Shown piece after piece: positions 27,469 through 36,021 of a DNA stretch of 64,000 nucleotides; position 1 is the stretch's first letter, and the number at the start of each line of letters is the position of its first letter. The stretch comes from Chitinophaga solisilvae (GTDB lineage: Bacteria > Bacteroidota > Bacteroidia > Chitinophagales > Chitinophagaceae): positions 248,001-312,000 of the forward strand of contig NZ_JAABOK010000003.1 in NCBI RefSeq assembly GCF_009928525.1. The letters run 5' to 3'. The translations under genes were made by a program, and so were the position numbers. The notes beneath the pieces were generated by a model. That model did not search any database. It was given only the letters and a program-made list of their open reading frames with translations, and was not told the DNA's origin.

Positions 27469-27555
27469 ATGATGATGACCATTTTGCTCGTACTGGCAGG
27501 ACTGGCTTGTTTTGCAGTATTCTTTAAATCAGTAGACTATTTCGAAAAGATATAA
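27469..27555 (+). CDS. 28-residue single-helix membrane peptide, candidate extra Kdp small subunit
   Basis: Reads MMMTILLVLAGLACFAVFFK then SVDYFEKI: one transmembrane helix and a short polar tail. Too short for usual gene callers. It ends 14 bases before kdpF and starts 10 bases after the DUF7674-like gene. Three ATG codons in a row leave the exact start open (27469, 27472 or 27475). It is distinct from KdpF, which follows as its own ORF, and could be a second helical stabiliser of KdpA. That is inference from position and size only. Confidence 0.55.
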   Translation: MMMTILLVLAGLACFAVFFKSVDYFEKI

Positions 27556-27569
27556 ACACCTCTTCATTT

Positions 27570-27647
27570 ATGACTTCATTATTCGTGTTATCAATACTTG
27601 TTTTCGGCTACATGATTTATGTATTACTGAAACCTGAGAAATTCTGA
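27570..27647 (+). CDS. kdpF: KdpF, small subunit of the Kdp potassium pump
   Basis: A 25-residue peptide, MTSLFVLSILVFGYMIYVLL followed by KPEKF. The single helix and the ending YVLLKPEKF are typical of KdpF, which stabilises KdpABC in the membrane. It is 50 bases before kdpA and in the expected order. The ORF is below usual length cut-offs. Confidence 0.88.
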   Translation: MTSLFVLSILVFGYMIYVLLKPEKF

Positions 27648-27697
27648 GAGCCACCTAACCTATGCGGCTACACGCAACGTTTTAACTAACTATAGAA

Positions 27698-29416
27698 ATG
27701 ACAACAGAAATTTTAGGCGTTATTGCCACCTATGGACTAACACTGCTACTGGCCTGGCCTTTGGCGAGGTACATTGTAAAAGTATTCAAAGGTGAGAGAA
27801 CCTGGTCAGATTTTATGGCGCCGCTGGAACGGCTGTTCTATAAAATATCGGGTATCAATCCCAAAGAGGAAATGACCTGGAAAGAGCATCTCAAAGCACT
27901 CCTGACTATTAATATGGTGTGGTTTGTATATGCATTTTTTGCATTGATGTTCCAGGACAAGCTGCCGCTGAACCCGGATGGAAATCCCGGTCAGTCCGCC
28001 GATCTGGCATTTAACACCGCCATCAGCTTTGTGGTGAACTGCAACCTGCAGCACTACTCCGGCGAATCCGGCGTTACCTACTTCACACAATTATTTGTGC
28101 TGGCCTTCCTGCAGTTTGTAAGCGCCGCCACCGGTATTGCTGCACTGATAGTGGTTTTCAAAGCCTTTAAGGAAAAAACTACTACCAAACTTGGTAACTT
28201 CTGGGAGTTCTTCCTGAAGTCCATTACCCGTATACTGTTACCATTCAGCGTAGTGATTGCGCTGATACTGATATTTAACGGAACGCCTGCCAGTTATGCC
28301 GGTAAAGATACTGTGGTAACCATGCAGGGCGATACTGTTAACGTATCCCGAGGACCTGCAGCTGGTTTCGTCGCCATCAAGCACCTGGGAACCAATGGGG
28401 GCGGATGGTTTGGCGCCAACTCGGCACATCCGCTGGAGAACCCTACCTATATTACCTGGGCTACTGAAATGGTGGCGCAGGTGGTCATACCCATCGCATT
28501 GGTGTTTGCACTGGGCATGTTCATCAACCGGCGCAAATTCGCTTATGTCATCTTCGGTATTATGACCATCGGTATGTTATGTCTGCTCATACCTTCCATG
28601 CAGGCAGAAATCAATGGTAACCCGGCTATTGCGCAGATGGGTGTACAGCAGGCTACCGGCGCCATGGAAGGCAAGGAAGTCCGCTTCGGCCCTGCTGCCA
28701 CCGGTTACTGGAGTACTGTTACTACGATCATCTCCACCGGATCTGTGTGTGGCTGGCACGACAGCACTATGCCGCTCACCGGTATGATGCAGCTGCTGGG
28801 CATGATGCTGAACTGCTTCTACGGCGGTTGCGGTGTGGGTATCCTCAACTATTACATCTATATCATCATTGCGGTATTCATCTCCGGCCTGATGGTGGGC
28901 CGTACGCCTGAGTTCATGGGGCATAAGCTGGAAGCGCGGGAAGTGAAAATTGCGGCACTGATTACACTGCTGTCTCCCTTCCTGATACTGGCAGGTACGG
29001 CGCTGTCATCCTATGTACTGGCGCATCATCCGGATGCCAACTGGGCAGTGAAACCATCGGCCTGGCTGAATAATCCCGGCTATCATGGCTTCTCTGAAAT
29101 GCTGTATGAGTATACTTCTGCCAATGCCAACAACGGCTCCGGTTTCGAAGGACTGGGAGATGGAAATATATTCTGGAACGTGTCTACCGGATTCGTGCTG
29201 ATACTGGGCCGCTTCCTGCCAATCGTAGGTCCGCTGGCCATTGCCGGCCTGATGGCTTCTAAAAAATATGTGCCTGCATCGGCAGGTACGCTGAGAACAG
29301 ACTCACTCACTTTCGGTGTAATGACATTTGCCGTAATCGTGATACTGACAGCGCTGGCTTATTTCCCTGCACTGGCATTAGGTCCTATCGCAGAGTATTT
29401 TTCCCTGTACAGATGA
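27698..29416 (+). CDS. kdpA: KdpA, potassium-binding channel subunit of the K+-ATPase
   Basis: A 572-residue membrane protein, normal for KdpA, with ten or more helices and the four pore loops of the channel superfamily: NCNLQHYSGESGVTYFTQ, HLGTNGGGWFGANSAHPLEN, CGWHDSTMP and NANNGSGFEGLGDGN. It binds and passes K+ across the inner membrane, driven by KdpB. It starts the conserved kdpABC block. Confidence 0.97.
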   Translation: MTTEILGVIATYGLTLLLAWPLARYIVKVFKGERTWSDFMAPLERLFYKISGINPKEEMTWKEHLKALLTINMVWFVYAFFALMFQDKLPLNPDGNPGQSADLAFNTAISFVVNCNLQHYSGESGVTYFTQLFVLAFLQFVSAATGIAALIVVFKAFKEKTTTKLGNFWEFFLKSITRILLPFSVVIALILIFNGTPASYAGKDTVVTMQGDTVNVSRGPAAGFVAIKHLGTNGGGWFGANSAHPLENPTYITWATEMVAQVVIPIALVFALGMFINRRKFAYVIFGIMTIGMLCLLIPSMQAEINGNPAIAQMGVQQATGAMEGKEVRFGPAATGYWSTVTTIISTGSVCGWHDSTMPLTGMMQLLGMMLNCFYGGCGVGILNYYIYIIIAVFISGLMVGRTPEFMGHKLEAREVKIAALITLLSPFLILAGTALSSYVLAHHPDANWAVKPSAWLNNPGYHGFSEMLYEYTSANANNGSGFEGLGDGNIFWNVSTGFVLILGRFLPIVGPLAIAGLMASKKYVPASAGTLRTDSLTFGVMTFAVIVILTALAYFPALALGPIAEYFSLYR

Positions 29417-29439
29417 TAAATCAATAACGACTAATTACT

Positions 29440-31485
29440 ATGAAGAAAGATAATAAATTGTTTCCGAGGGAACAGGTGATGGAAAGCCTGAAACAATCCT
29501 TTGTGAAGCTGAATCCTAAGCTGATGTTCAGAAACCCGGTGATGTTCACCGTGGAGATAGGCACCGTGGTGATGCTGATAGTAGCGCTGTATTCCCTGTT
29601 CACAGGTAATAAGGATCAGGGTAGTGCTGCCTATAATATAGCCATCTTCGTTATCCTGTTCCTCACCGTATTGTTCGCCAATTTTGCGGAAGCCATTGCG
29701 GAAGCCCGTGGTAAAGCGCAGGCGGAGAGTCTGCGTAAGACAAGAGAAGAAACGCCTGCCAAAAAAATTGAACTGATCGGTGAAATATTCACCAATGAAG
29801 TGAAAGTGGTCTCCTCTTCTACCCTGCGCAAAGGCGATATTTTCGTATGTGATCCGGGAGATATTATTCCTGCAGACGGAGAAATCATTGCGGGGCTGGC
29901 CAGCATTGACGAATCTGCCATCACTGGTGAAAGTGCGCCGGTGATCCGCGAAGCAGGCGGCGATAAATCCAGTGTGGTGGGCGGTACCAAGGTATTGTCC
30001 GACCATATTAAAGTACGTGTAACCACTGAACCGGGAGAATCTTTCCTGGATAAGATGATCGCCCTGGTAGAAGGCGCAAGCCGTCAGAAAACGCCTAATG
30101 AAATAGCGCTCACTATTCTGCTGGCCAGCTTCACCATCGTATTTATCATTGTGTGCGTAACGCTGAAACCTTTTGCGGACTATGCACAAACGCCTATTAC
30201 GATTGCGGCCTTCATCTCATTGTTTGTCTGCCTTATTCCTACTACCATCGGCGGTTTGTTGTCTGCCATCGGTATTGCCGGTATGGACCGTGCGCTGCGT
30301 GCGAATGTAATCACCAAATCCGGAAAGGCGGTAGAAACTGCCGGTGATATTGACGTATTACTGCTGGATAAAACAGGTACCATCACCATCGGTAATCGTA
30401 AGGCTACCAATTTCTGGCCTACCAATGGCTTGCCTCCGGAAGAATTTATCCGTCTGTGCGCCCTCAGCTCTTTATCGGATGAAACACCGGAAGGTAAGTC
30501 CATCGTGGAGCTGGCAGGGAAAGATATGGTAAGCAGGCTGTCTGTTTCCGGTTCCACGCTGGTAAAATTCACCGCCGAAACCCGCAGCAGCGGTATAGAT
30601 ATGCCCGATGGCAACCGTATCCGTAAGGGTGCGTATGATGCCATCAAAAGGCTGACAGAGAAAGAAGGGTTTCATTTCCCGGCAGAAACAAAAGAACGGG
30701 TAGAAGCTATTTCCAAAGATGGTGGTACCCCGCTGGTGGTGGCCCTCAACAGCAAAGTGCAGGGGGTCATAGAACTGCAGGATATTATCAAACCTGGTAT
30801 CAGCGAACGTTTTGAGCGGCTGCGCAAAATGGGTGTAAAAACGGTGATGGTCACCGGCGATAATCCGCTGACTGCAAAATATATTGCCACCAAAGCCGGT
30901 GTGGACGACTTCATCGCCGAAGCCAAACCGGAAGATAAGATGTCCTATATCCGCAGGGAGCAGCAGGATGGCCGCCTGGTGGCTATGATGGGCGATGGTA
31001 CCAACGATGCGCCGGCGCTGGCTCAGGCAGATGTTGGCGTGGCCATGAACAGCGGTACACAGGCCGCCAAGGAAGCCGGTAACATGGTAGACCTTGACAA
31101 TGACCCTACCAAACTCATTGAAATAGTGGAAATCGGTAAACAGCTGCTGATGACCCGTGGTACGCTCACCACCTTTTCCATTGCAAACGACGTAGCCAAA
31201 TATTTCGCTATCGTACCGGCGCTGTTCGTGGCTTCCATTCCCGCTTTGCAGGGCATCAACATCATGAAGCTGCATAGTCCTGAAACAGCTATTCTCAGCG
31301 CTGTTATTTTCAACGCTATCATTATACCTATGCTTATTCCGCTGGCATTGCGCGGCGTGGCCTACAAGCCTATCGGCGCCAGCGCACTGCTCCGCAGGAA
31401 CCTGCTGATATATGGTGTGGGCGGCGTTATTGCACCTTTCATCGGTATCAAGCTGATTGATATGCTGATAGCTCTTTTTATGTAA
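29440..31485 (+). CDS. kdpB: KdpB, P-type ATPase subunit
   Basis: A 681-residue P-type ATPase. The phosphorylated aspartate is in [13 protein letters not shown] (D310), the actuator motif is SAITGES, and the hinge is [20 protein letters not shown]. Length and motifs are as in E. coli KdpB. It supplies energy for K+ uptake through KdpA when external potassium is low. Confidence 0.98.
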   Translation: MKKDNKLFPREQVMESLKQSFVKLNPKLMFRNPVMFTVEIGTVVMLIVALYSLFTGNKDQGSAAYNIAIFVILFLTVLFANFAEAIAEARGKAQAESLRKTREETPAKKIELIGEIFTNEVKVVSSSTLRKGDIFVCDPGDIIPADGEIIAGLASIDESAITGESAPVIREAGGDKSSVVGGTKVLSDHIKVRVTTEPGESFLDKMIALVEGASRQKTPNEIALTILLASFTIVFIIVCVTLKPFADYAQTPITIAAFISLFVCLIPTTIGGLLSAIGIAGMDRALRANVITKSGKAVETAGDIDVLLLDKTGTITIGNRKATNFWPTNGLPPEEFIRLCALSSLSDETPEGKSIVELAGKDMVSRLSVSGSTLVKFTAETRSSGIDMPDGNRIRKGAYDAIKRLTEKEGFHFPAETKERVEAISKDGGTPLVVALNSKVQGVIELQDIIKPGISERFERLRKMGVKTVMVTGDNPLTAKYIATKAGVDDFIAEAKPEDKMSYIRREQQDGRLVAMMGDGTNDAPALAQADVGVAMNSGTQAAKEAGNMVDLDNDPTKLIEIVEIGKQLLMTRGTLTTFSIANDVAKYFAIVPALFVASIPALQGINIMKLHSPETAILSAVIFNAIIIPMLIPLALRGVAYKPIGASALLRRNLLIYGVGGVIAPFIGIKLIDMLIALFM

Positions 31486-31512
31486 AACAGATCATCTGAA
31501 AAATATTGAATT

Positions 31513-32070
31513 ATGAAAAAGTATCTCTGGCCGTCTGTAAAATTAACTGTTCTCCTCCTGGTATTACTGGGAGGCCTGTATCCGCTGTTCCTCTCTGCTG
31601 TAGCCAAAATGGCCCCGGGAAAAGGCGATGGTGTAACGGTAACGGCTAATGGAAAAGTTGTAGGGTATGAAAATATAGGCCAAAAATTCACAGAAGATAA
31701 ATACTTTTGGTCCCGCCCCAGCACTGCAGATTACAATGCTGCCGGCTCCGGCGGCTCCAACAAAGCCGCTGGCAATGAAGATTACCTGAAAGTTGTTCAG
31801 GAGAGAATAGATACCTTCATGGCCCATAATCCCGGCGTGAAAAAACAGGATATCCCGGCGGAACTGGTAACAGCTTCTGCCAGCGGACTTGACCCCAACC
31901 TCTCTCCTGCAGCCGCCTATGTGCAAATTGCCCGTGTTGCCAAAGCAAGAGGTATCAGCGAAGAAAAAGTAAAACAGATAGTGGACGCCGGCATAGAACG
32001 CCCTGTACTTGGCCTGTTTGGCCCTGCCACCGTAAATGTATTAAAACTGAATGTCACTTTGGATAAGTAA
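31513..32070 (+). CDS. kdpC: KdpC subunit of the K+-ATPase
   Basis: A 185-residue protein with one N-terminal helix (LTVLLLVLLGGLYPLFLSAVA) and a periplasmic domain containing YFWSRPSTADYNAAGSGGSN and SASGLDPNLSPAAAYVQIAR, both KdpC hallmarks. It assists assembly and ATP affinity of KdpAB. It is 27 bases after kdpB. Confidence 0.97.
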   Translation: MKKYLWPSVKLTVLLLVLLGGLYPLFLSAVAKMAPGKGDGVTVTANGKVVGYENIGQKFTEDKYFWSRPSTADYNAAGSGGSNKAAGNEDYLKVVQERIDTFMAHNPGVKKQDIPAELVTASASGLDPNLSPAAAYVQIARVAKARGISEEKVKQIVDAGIERPVLGLFGPATVNVLKLNVTLDK

Positions 32071-32095
32071 AACAACCACCTAACCTATCATCAGA

Positions 32096-33184
32096 ATGAA
32101 GAAAATTTTATTGCTGGCAGGCCTGCTGGCCGCAGCGGTTACCCTTTTTGCACAGGACGTAACAAAGGAAAAAGAAGACAAGAATAAAGGTAAACTCACT
32201 ATCTCCGGTTATGCAGAAGCCTATTACAGCTACGATATGAATCAGCCGCAGGACCATACCAAACCAGGGTTCATCTATAACCACAACAGGCACAATGAGC
32301 TGAACCTGAACCTGGCCCTGCTGAAAGCCAACTATACCGCAGACCGTGTAAGAGCTAACGTAGCCCTGATGGCGGGCACCTATGCACAGTATAACCTGGC
32401 TGCCGAACCCAGTGTACTGCAGCATGTGTATGAAGCCAACGTAGGTATCCGGGTAGGAAAAAATGTATGGATAGACGCCGGTATCATGCCCGCGCATATC
32501 GGCTTCGAGAGCGCCATCGGGAAAGACTGCTATACGCTGACCCGCAGCCTCGCCGCCGAAAACTCCCCTTACTACGAAACCGGCGCCAAAGTAACCTGGA
32601 CGCCTAACGACAAATGGACGTTCGCAGTGATGTACCTCAACGGATGGCAGCGTATCAAACGTGTGGATGGCAATCAGACGCCCAACTTCGGCACGCAGAT
32701 CTCCTTTAAGCCTTCCGCAAAAGTATTCCTGAACTGGAGCACCTATGTAGGTAACGATATGCCTGACAGCGTGCGCGCCATGCGCTATTTTAACAACCTT
32801 TATGGTACCTTTAATATCACAGAGAAATTCAGCCTGATTGCCGGTATCGACTACGGCTTACAACAAAAGGCAAAAGGTAAAAGCGACCTGTATAACTGGT
32901 ATACTCCGGTCATCATCGGCCGCTATGCCTTTACAGACAAATTTGCCATGGCCGGAAGAGTGGAACACTATAACGATAAAGACGGCGTTATCATCGGAAC
33001 CGGTACCCCCAACGGCTTTCAGACTACAGGATATTCACTCAACATGGATTTTACACCGGTAAATAATGTGATGTTCAGGATAGAAGGAAAGATGTTCGAC
33101 GGAAAAGATAAAACATTCCAGAAAGGCGCTGACCTCAAAAATACCAATACCAGCATCACTGCATCGCTGGCAGTATGGTTCTGA
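32096..33184 (+). CDS. Outer-membrane porin-like protein in the kdp operon
   Basis: A 362-residue protein with a Sec signal (MKKILLLAGLLAAAVTLFAQ) and an alternating beta-strand pattern up to a terminal aromatic residue (ITASLAVWF), as expected of an outer-membrane barrel. It is located between kdpC and kdpD with short spacing on both sides, so it is co-induced with the pump. A likely role is to let potassium pass the outer membrane, an inference from the operon. Confidence 0.82.
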   Translation: MKKILLLAGLLAAAVTLFAQDVTKEKEDKNKGKLTISGYAEAYYSYDMNQPQDHTKPGFIYNHNRHNELNLNLALLKANYTADRVRANVALMAGTYAQYNLAAEPSVLQHVYEANVGIRVGKNVWIDAGIMPAHIGFESAIGKDCYTLTRSLAAENSPYYETGAKVTWTPNDKWTFAVMYLNGWQRIKRVDGNQTPNFGTQISFKPSAKVFLNWSTYVGNDMPDSVRAMRYFNNLYGTFNITEKFSLIAGIDYGLQQKAKGKSDLYNWYTPVIIGRYAFTDKFAMAGRVEHYNDKDGVIIGTGTPNGFQTTGYSLNMDFTPVNNVMFRIEGKMFDGKDKTFQKGADLKNTNTSITASLAVWF

Positions 33185-33190
33185 TAAAAC

Positions 33191-34315
33191 ATGACAGAGA
33201 AAGAACATACCGTGCAACATTACCTGCAGCTGGCAAACCGCGGCGGCAGAGGTAAATTTAAAATCTATATCGGCATGAGCGCCGGCGTAGGTAAAACCTA
33301 CCGTATGCTGCAGGAAGCGCATGCCATGCTCCGCAATGGTGTTAATATCCAGATCGGTTATATAGAAACTCACGGGCGTGTGGAAACGCACGCCCTGCTG
33401 GACGGCCTGCCTGCTATTCCCCGCAGGCAGGTCTTCTATAAAGGCAAGCGCCTGGAAGAGATGGACCTCAGCGCCATTCTCCTGCTGTCGCCGGATTGGG
33501 TGGTGGTGGATGAACTGGCGCATACCAACATCCCCGGCTCCAAAAATGAAAAGCGCTGGCAGGATGTGGTAGACCTCCTCAATGCAGGCATTAACGTGAT
33601 TTCCGCGGTAAACATCCAGCATATCGAGAGTATCAATGCTGAAGTAAAACATATCACCGGCATAGAGGTAAAGGAACGTATACCCGACAGCGTACTGCAT
33701 ATGGCAGACGAAGTGGTGAACATTGACCTCACCGCCGATGAACTGATTACCCGCCTGAAAGAAGGGAAAATCTACGATCAGTCAAAAGTGGAAACAGCCC
33801 TGCGGAATTTCTTTCAGGCAGATAAAATACTGCAGCTGCGGGAGCTGGCACTGAAAGAAGTAACCACGCAGGTAGAACGGAAAGTAGAAACAGAAGTGCC
33901 GCGCAGCCAGCAGATGCGCCACGAAAATTTTCTCGCCTGTATCTCCTCCAACGATGAAGTAGCCCGCAAGGTAATCCGGAAAACGGCCCGCCTGGCCGCC
34001 TATTATCATGCGGACTGGTACGTTTTGTACGTGCAGACACCCCGTGAAAGCGTTGACAAAATTCCGCTGGCAGCCCAACGCCACCTGATCAATAACCTCA
34101 AACTAGCCACAGAACTGGGCGCAGAAGTTATCCAGGAACAACATACCAACATATCAGCAGCTATCATTAACATTGCATTGGAAAAACGGATTACCACCGT
34201 ATGTATCGGGAAGCCGCACATCAGCCTCTTCCGGATCATACTGCGGACTAACCTGTTTAACCAGCTGCTGAAAACACTTTCATCCAACGATATTGATCTT
34301 ATTATACTATCATAA
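33191..34315 (+). CDS. kdpD: KdpD sensor, N-terminal half only (KdpD + Usp domains)
   Basis: A 374-residue soluble protein equal to the N-terminal half of KdpD: the KdpD domain with Walker A KIYIGMSAGVGKTYRML, GYIETHGRVETHALL and VVDELAHTNIPGSKNEKRWQD, then a universal-stress-type domain ending in DLIILS. It lacks membrane helices and a kinase domain. The separate histidine kinase follows after two bases, so the sensor appears split over two polypeptides, an arrangement known in Bacteroidota. It senses K+ limitation in concert with that kinase. Confidence 0.92.
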   Translation: MTEKEHTVQHYLQLANRGGRGKFKIYIGMSAGVGKTYRMLQEAHAMLRNGVNIQIGYIETHGRVETHALLDGLPAIPRRQVFYKGKRLEEMDLSAILLLSPDWVVVDELAHTNIPGSKNEKRWQDVVDLLNAGINVISAVNIQHIESINAEVKHITGIEVKERIPDSVLHMADEVVNIDLTADELITRLKEGKIYDQSKVETALRNFFQADKILQLRELALKEVTTQVERKVETEVPRSQQMRHENFLACISSNDEVARKVIRKTARLAAYYHADWYVLYVQTPRESVDKIPLAAQRHLINNLKLATELGAEVIQEQHTNISAAIINIALEKRITTVCIGKPHISLFRIILRTNLFNQLLKTLSSNDIDLIILS

Positions 34316-34317
34316 TT

Positions 34318-36021
34318 ATGTTCAGGTTAAAAACCAAGATTACATTAGGGGTTCTTTTCCTTTATATCATGCTGCTGATAGTAAGTGTGCTGGGGTATTA
34401 TTACCTGAACAGGCTGAATCAGAAAGCGAAAGTTATTCTGAAGGACAACTATGAGTCCATAGAATATTCCAAAGACATGCTGGTAGCGCTGGAACAGCTG
34501 CCAGTAAACCGGACTGCCGCCCTGCAGCTGTTTGAGGCAAGCCTCCATAAACAGGAAGCCAACGTAACAGAACGCGGAGAAAGAGCCGCCACCGTGGAAG
34601 TAAGCCTGATATATGACCGCCTCCGGAAAGATTCCCTTAGCTCCGCCGCCAATGTAGCCGCTATCAAGAAAGGAATCTTTACCATTATGGACCTCAATAT
34701 GTCGGCCATCGTCGGTAAAAATGAACTGGTGAAGAAAACGGCAGACAATGCGCTGTTATATATTGCGATCATCAGCGGAGTATGCTTCCTGTTGGGATTT
34801 ACCTTTGTCTATAATTTCCCCGGTTACATCGCCAATCCTATCCAGGCCCTGACGGCAGCTATCAAAAGTATTGCGGACAAGGAATACAGCAAACGGCTGC
34901 ATTTCAAAACCGGCGATGAGTTCGGCGAACTCGCTGCAGCCTTCAATACCATGGCTCAGCGCCTGGATGATTATGAACACAGCAGCCTGGCGCGTATTAC
35001 CTTTGAAAAACAACGCGCCGAAGCTGTCATCAGCAGCCTGAAAGATGCTACCATTGGCTTTGATGTGAATAATACCATTCTGTTTGCCAACACCCAGGCA
35101 TTGCAATTGCTGAATATTCCGGAGAAGGAATTGCTGGGCCAGCCGGCAGAAGAAGCTGCCCGGCAGAATGATCTGCTGCAGTTCCTGATCAATAACCGGG
35201 AAACAGCCCCCCTGAAAATTGTGGTAGACGGCAAGGAGTGTTTCTTCACCAAAGAGGTAGTAGACATACAGCACGAAGACAAGCGTATAGGCTATGTGGT
35301 GATATTGAAAAATATTACCTCCTTCAAGGAGCTGGACCTGGCCAAGACCCATTTTATTGCTACTATCTCCCATGAACTGAAGACTCCCCTCGCCTCTTCA
35401 GACTTCAGCATTAAACTGCTGGAAGATGAACGTACCGGGCAGTTAAATCCGGAGCAGAAAGAGCTGGTAGACAGTATGAAGCAGGACAACCGCCGCATGA
35501 TCAAGATCGTGAGCGAGCTGCTGGACCTGTCGCAGGTAGAAAGCGGGAATATACAGCTGCAGCCGCAGCCGGTGGCCGCGCAGAACATTGTGCAGTATGC
35601 GCTGGATACCGTGCAGAAACAGGCCGCGCAGCGGGAAATTACCATACGCCACACCCTGCCGGACCAGCTACCGCCGGTACTGGCCGATGTAGAGAAAACA
35701 GCCTGGGTGCTGGTGAACCTGCTGACCAACGCAATCCGCTACTCGGCAGTAAATACTGCTATCGATATAATGGTGACGCCTACAGGTACCAATATGCTGT
35801 CGTTTACTGTACGTGATTACGGAAAGGGCATTCCTGCCGCCTTCCGGGAAAAAATATTTGAACGTTTCTTCCAGGTGCCGGGGCTGAAAGGCCATAAGGG
35901 CAGCGGTCTCGGACTGGCTATCTCCAAGGAGTTCATTGAAGCGCAGGGTGGTGTTATCGGTGTAACAAGTGAAGAGGGCAAAGGAAGTCAGTTTTATTTC
36001 ACTTTGCCCATTGCCTCCTGA
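34318..36021 (+). CDS. Membrane histidine kinase paired with KdpD half
   Basis: A 567-residue kinase. Two transmembrane helices (LGVLFLYIMLLIVSVLGYYY; IAIISGVCFLLGFTFVY) flank a periplasmic sensor of about 115 residues. HAMP, a PAS domain, HisKA with the phosphorylated histidine in TISHELKTPLASS (H352) and HATPase_c (NLLTNAIRYS, GKGIPAAF, GSGLGLAISKEF) follow. It stands in for the C-terminal half of KdpD. No response regulator gene of KdpE type lies next to it, so its partner must be encoded elsewhere. It converges on the hybrid kinase gene: the stops abut at 36021/36022. Confidence 0.9.
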   Translation: MFRLKTKITLGVLFLYIMLLIVSVLGYYYLNRLNQKAKVILKDNYESIEYSKDMLVALEQLPVNRTAALQLFEASLHKQEANVTERGERAATVEVSLIYDRLRKDSLSSAANVAAIKKGIFTIMDLNMSAIVGKNELVKKTADNALLYIAIISGVCFLLGFTFVYNFPGYIANPIQALTAAIKSIADKEYSKRLHFKTGDEFGELAAAFNTMAQRLDDYEHSSLARITFEKQRAEAVISSLKDATIGFDVNNTILFANTQALQLLNIPEKELLGQPAEEAARQNDLLQFLINNRETAPLKIVVDGKECFFTKEVVDIQHEDKRIGYVVILKNITSFKELDLAKTHFIATISHELKTPLASSDFSIKLLEDERTGQLNPEQKELVDSMKQDNRRMIKIVSELLDLSQVESGNIQLQPQPVAAQNIVQYALDTVQKQAAQREITIRHTLPDQLPPVLADVEKTAWVLVNLLTNAIRYSAVNTAIDIMVTPTGTNMLSFTVRDYGKGIPAAFREKIFERFFQVPGLKGHKGSGLGLAISKEFIEAQGGVIGVTSEEGKGSQFYFTLPIAS

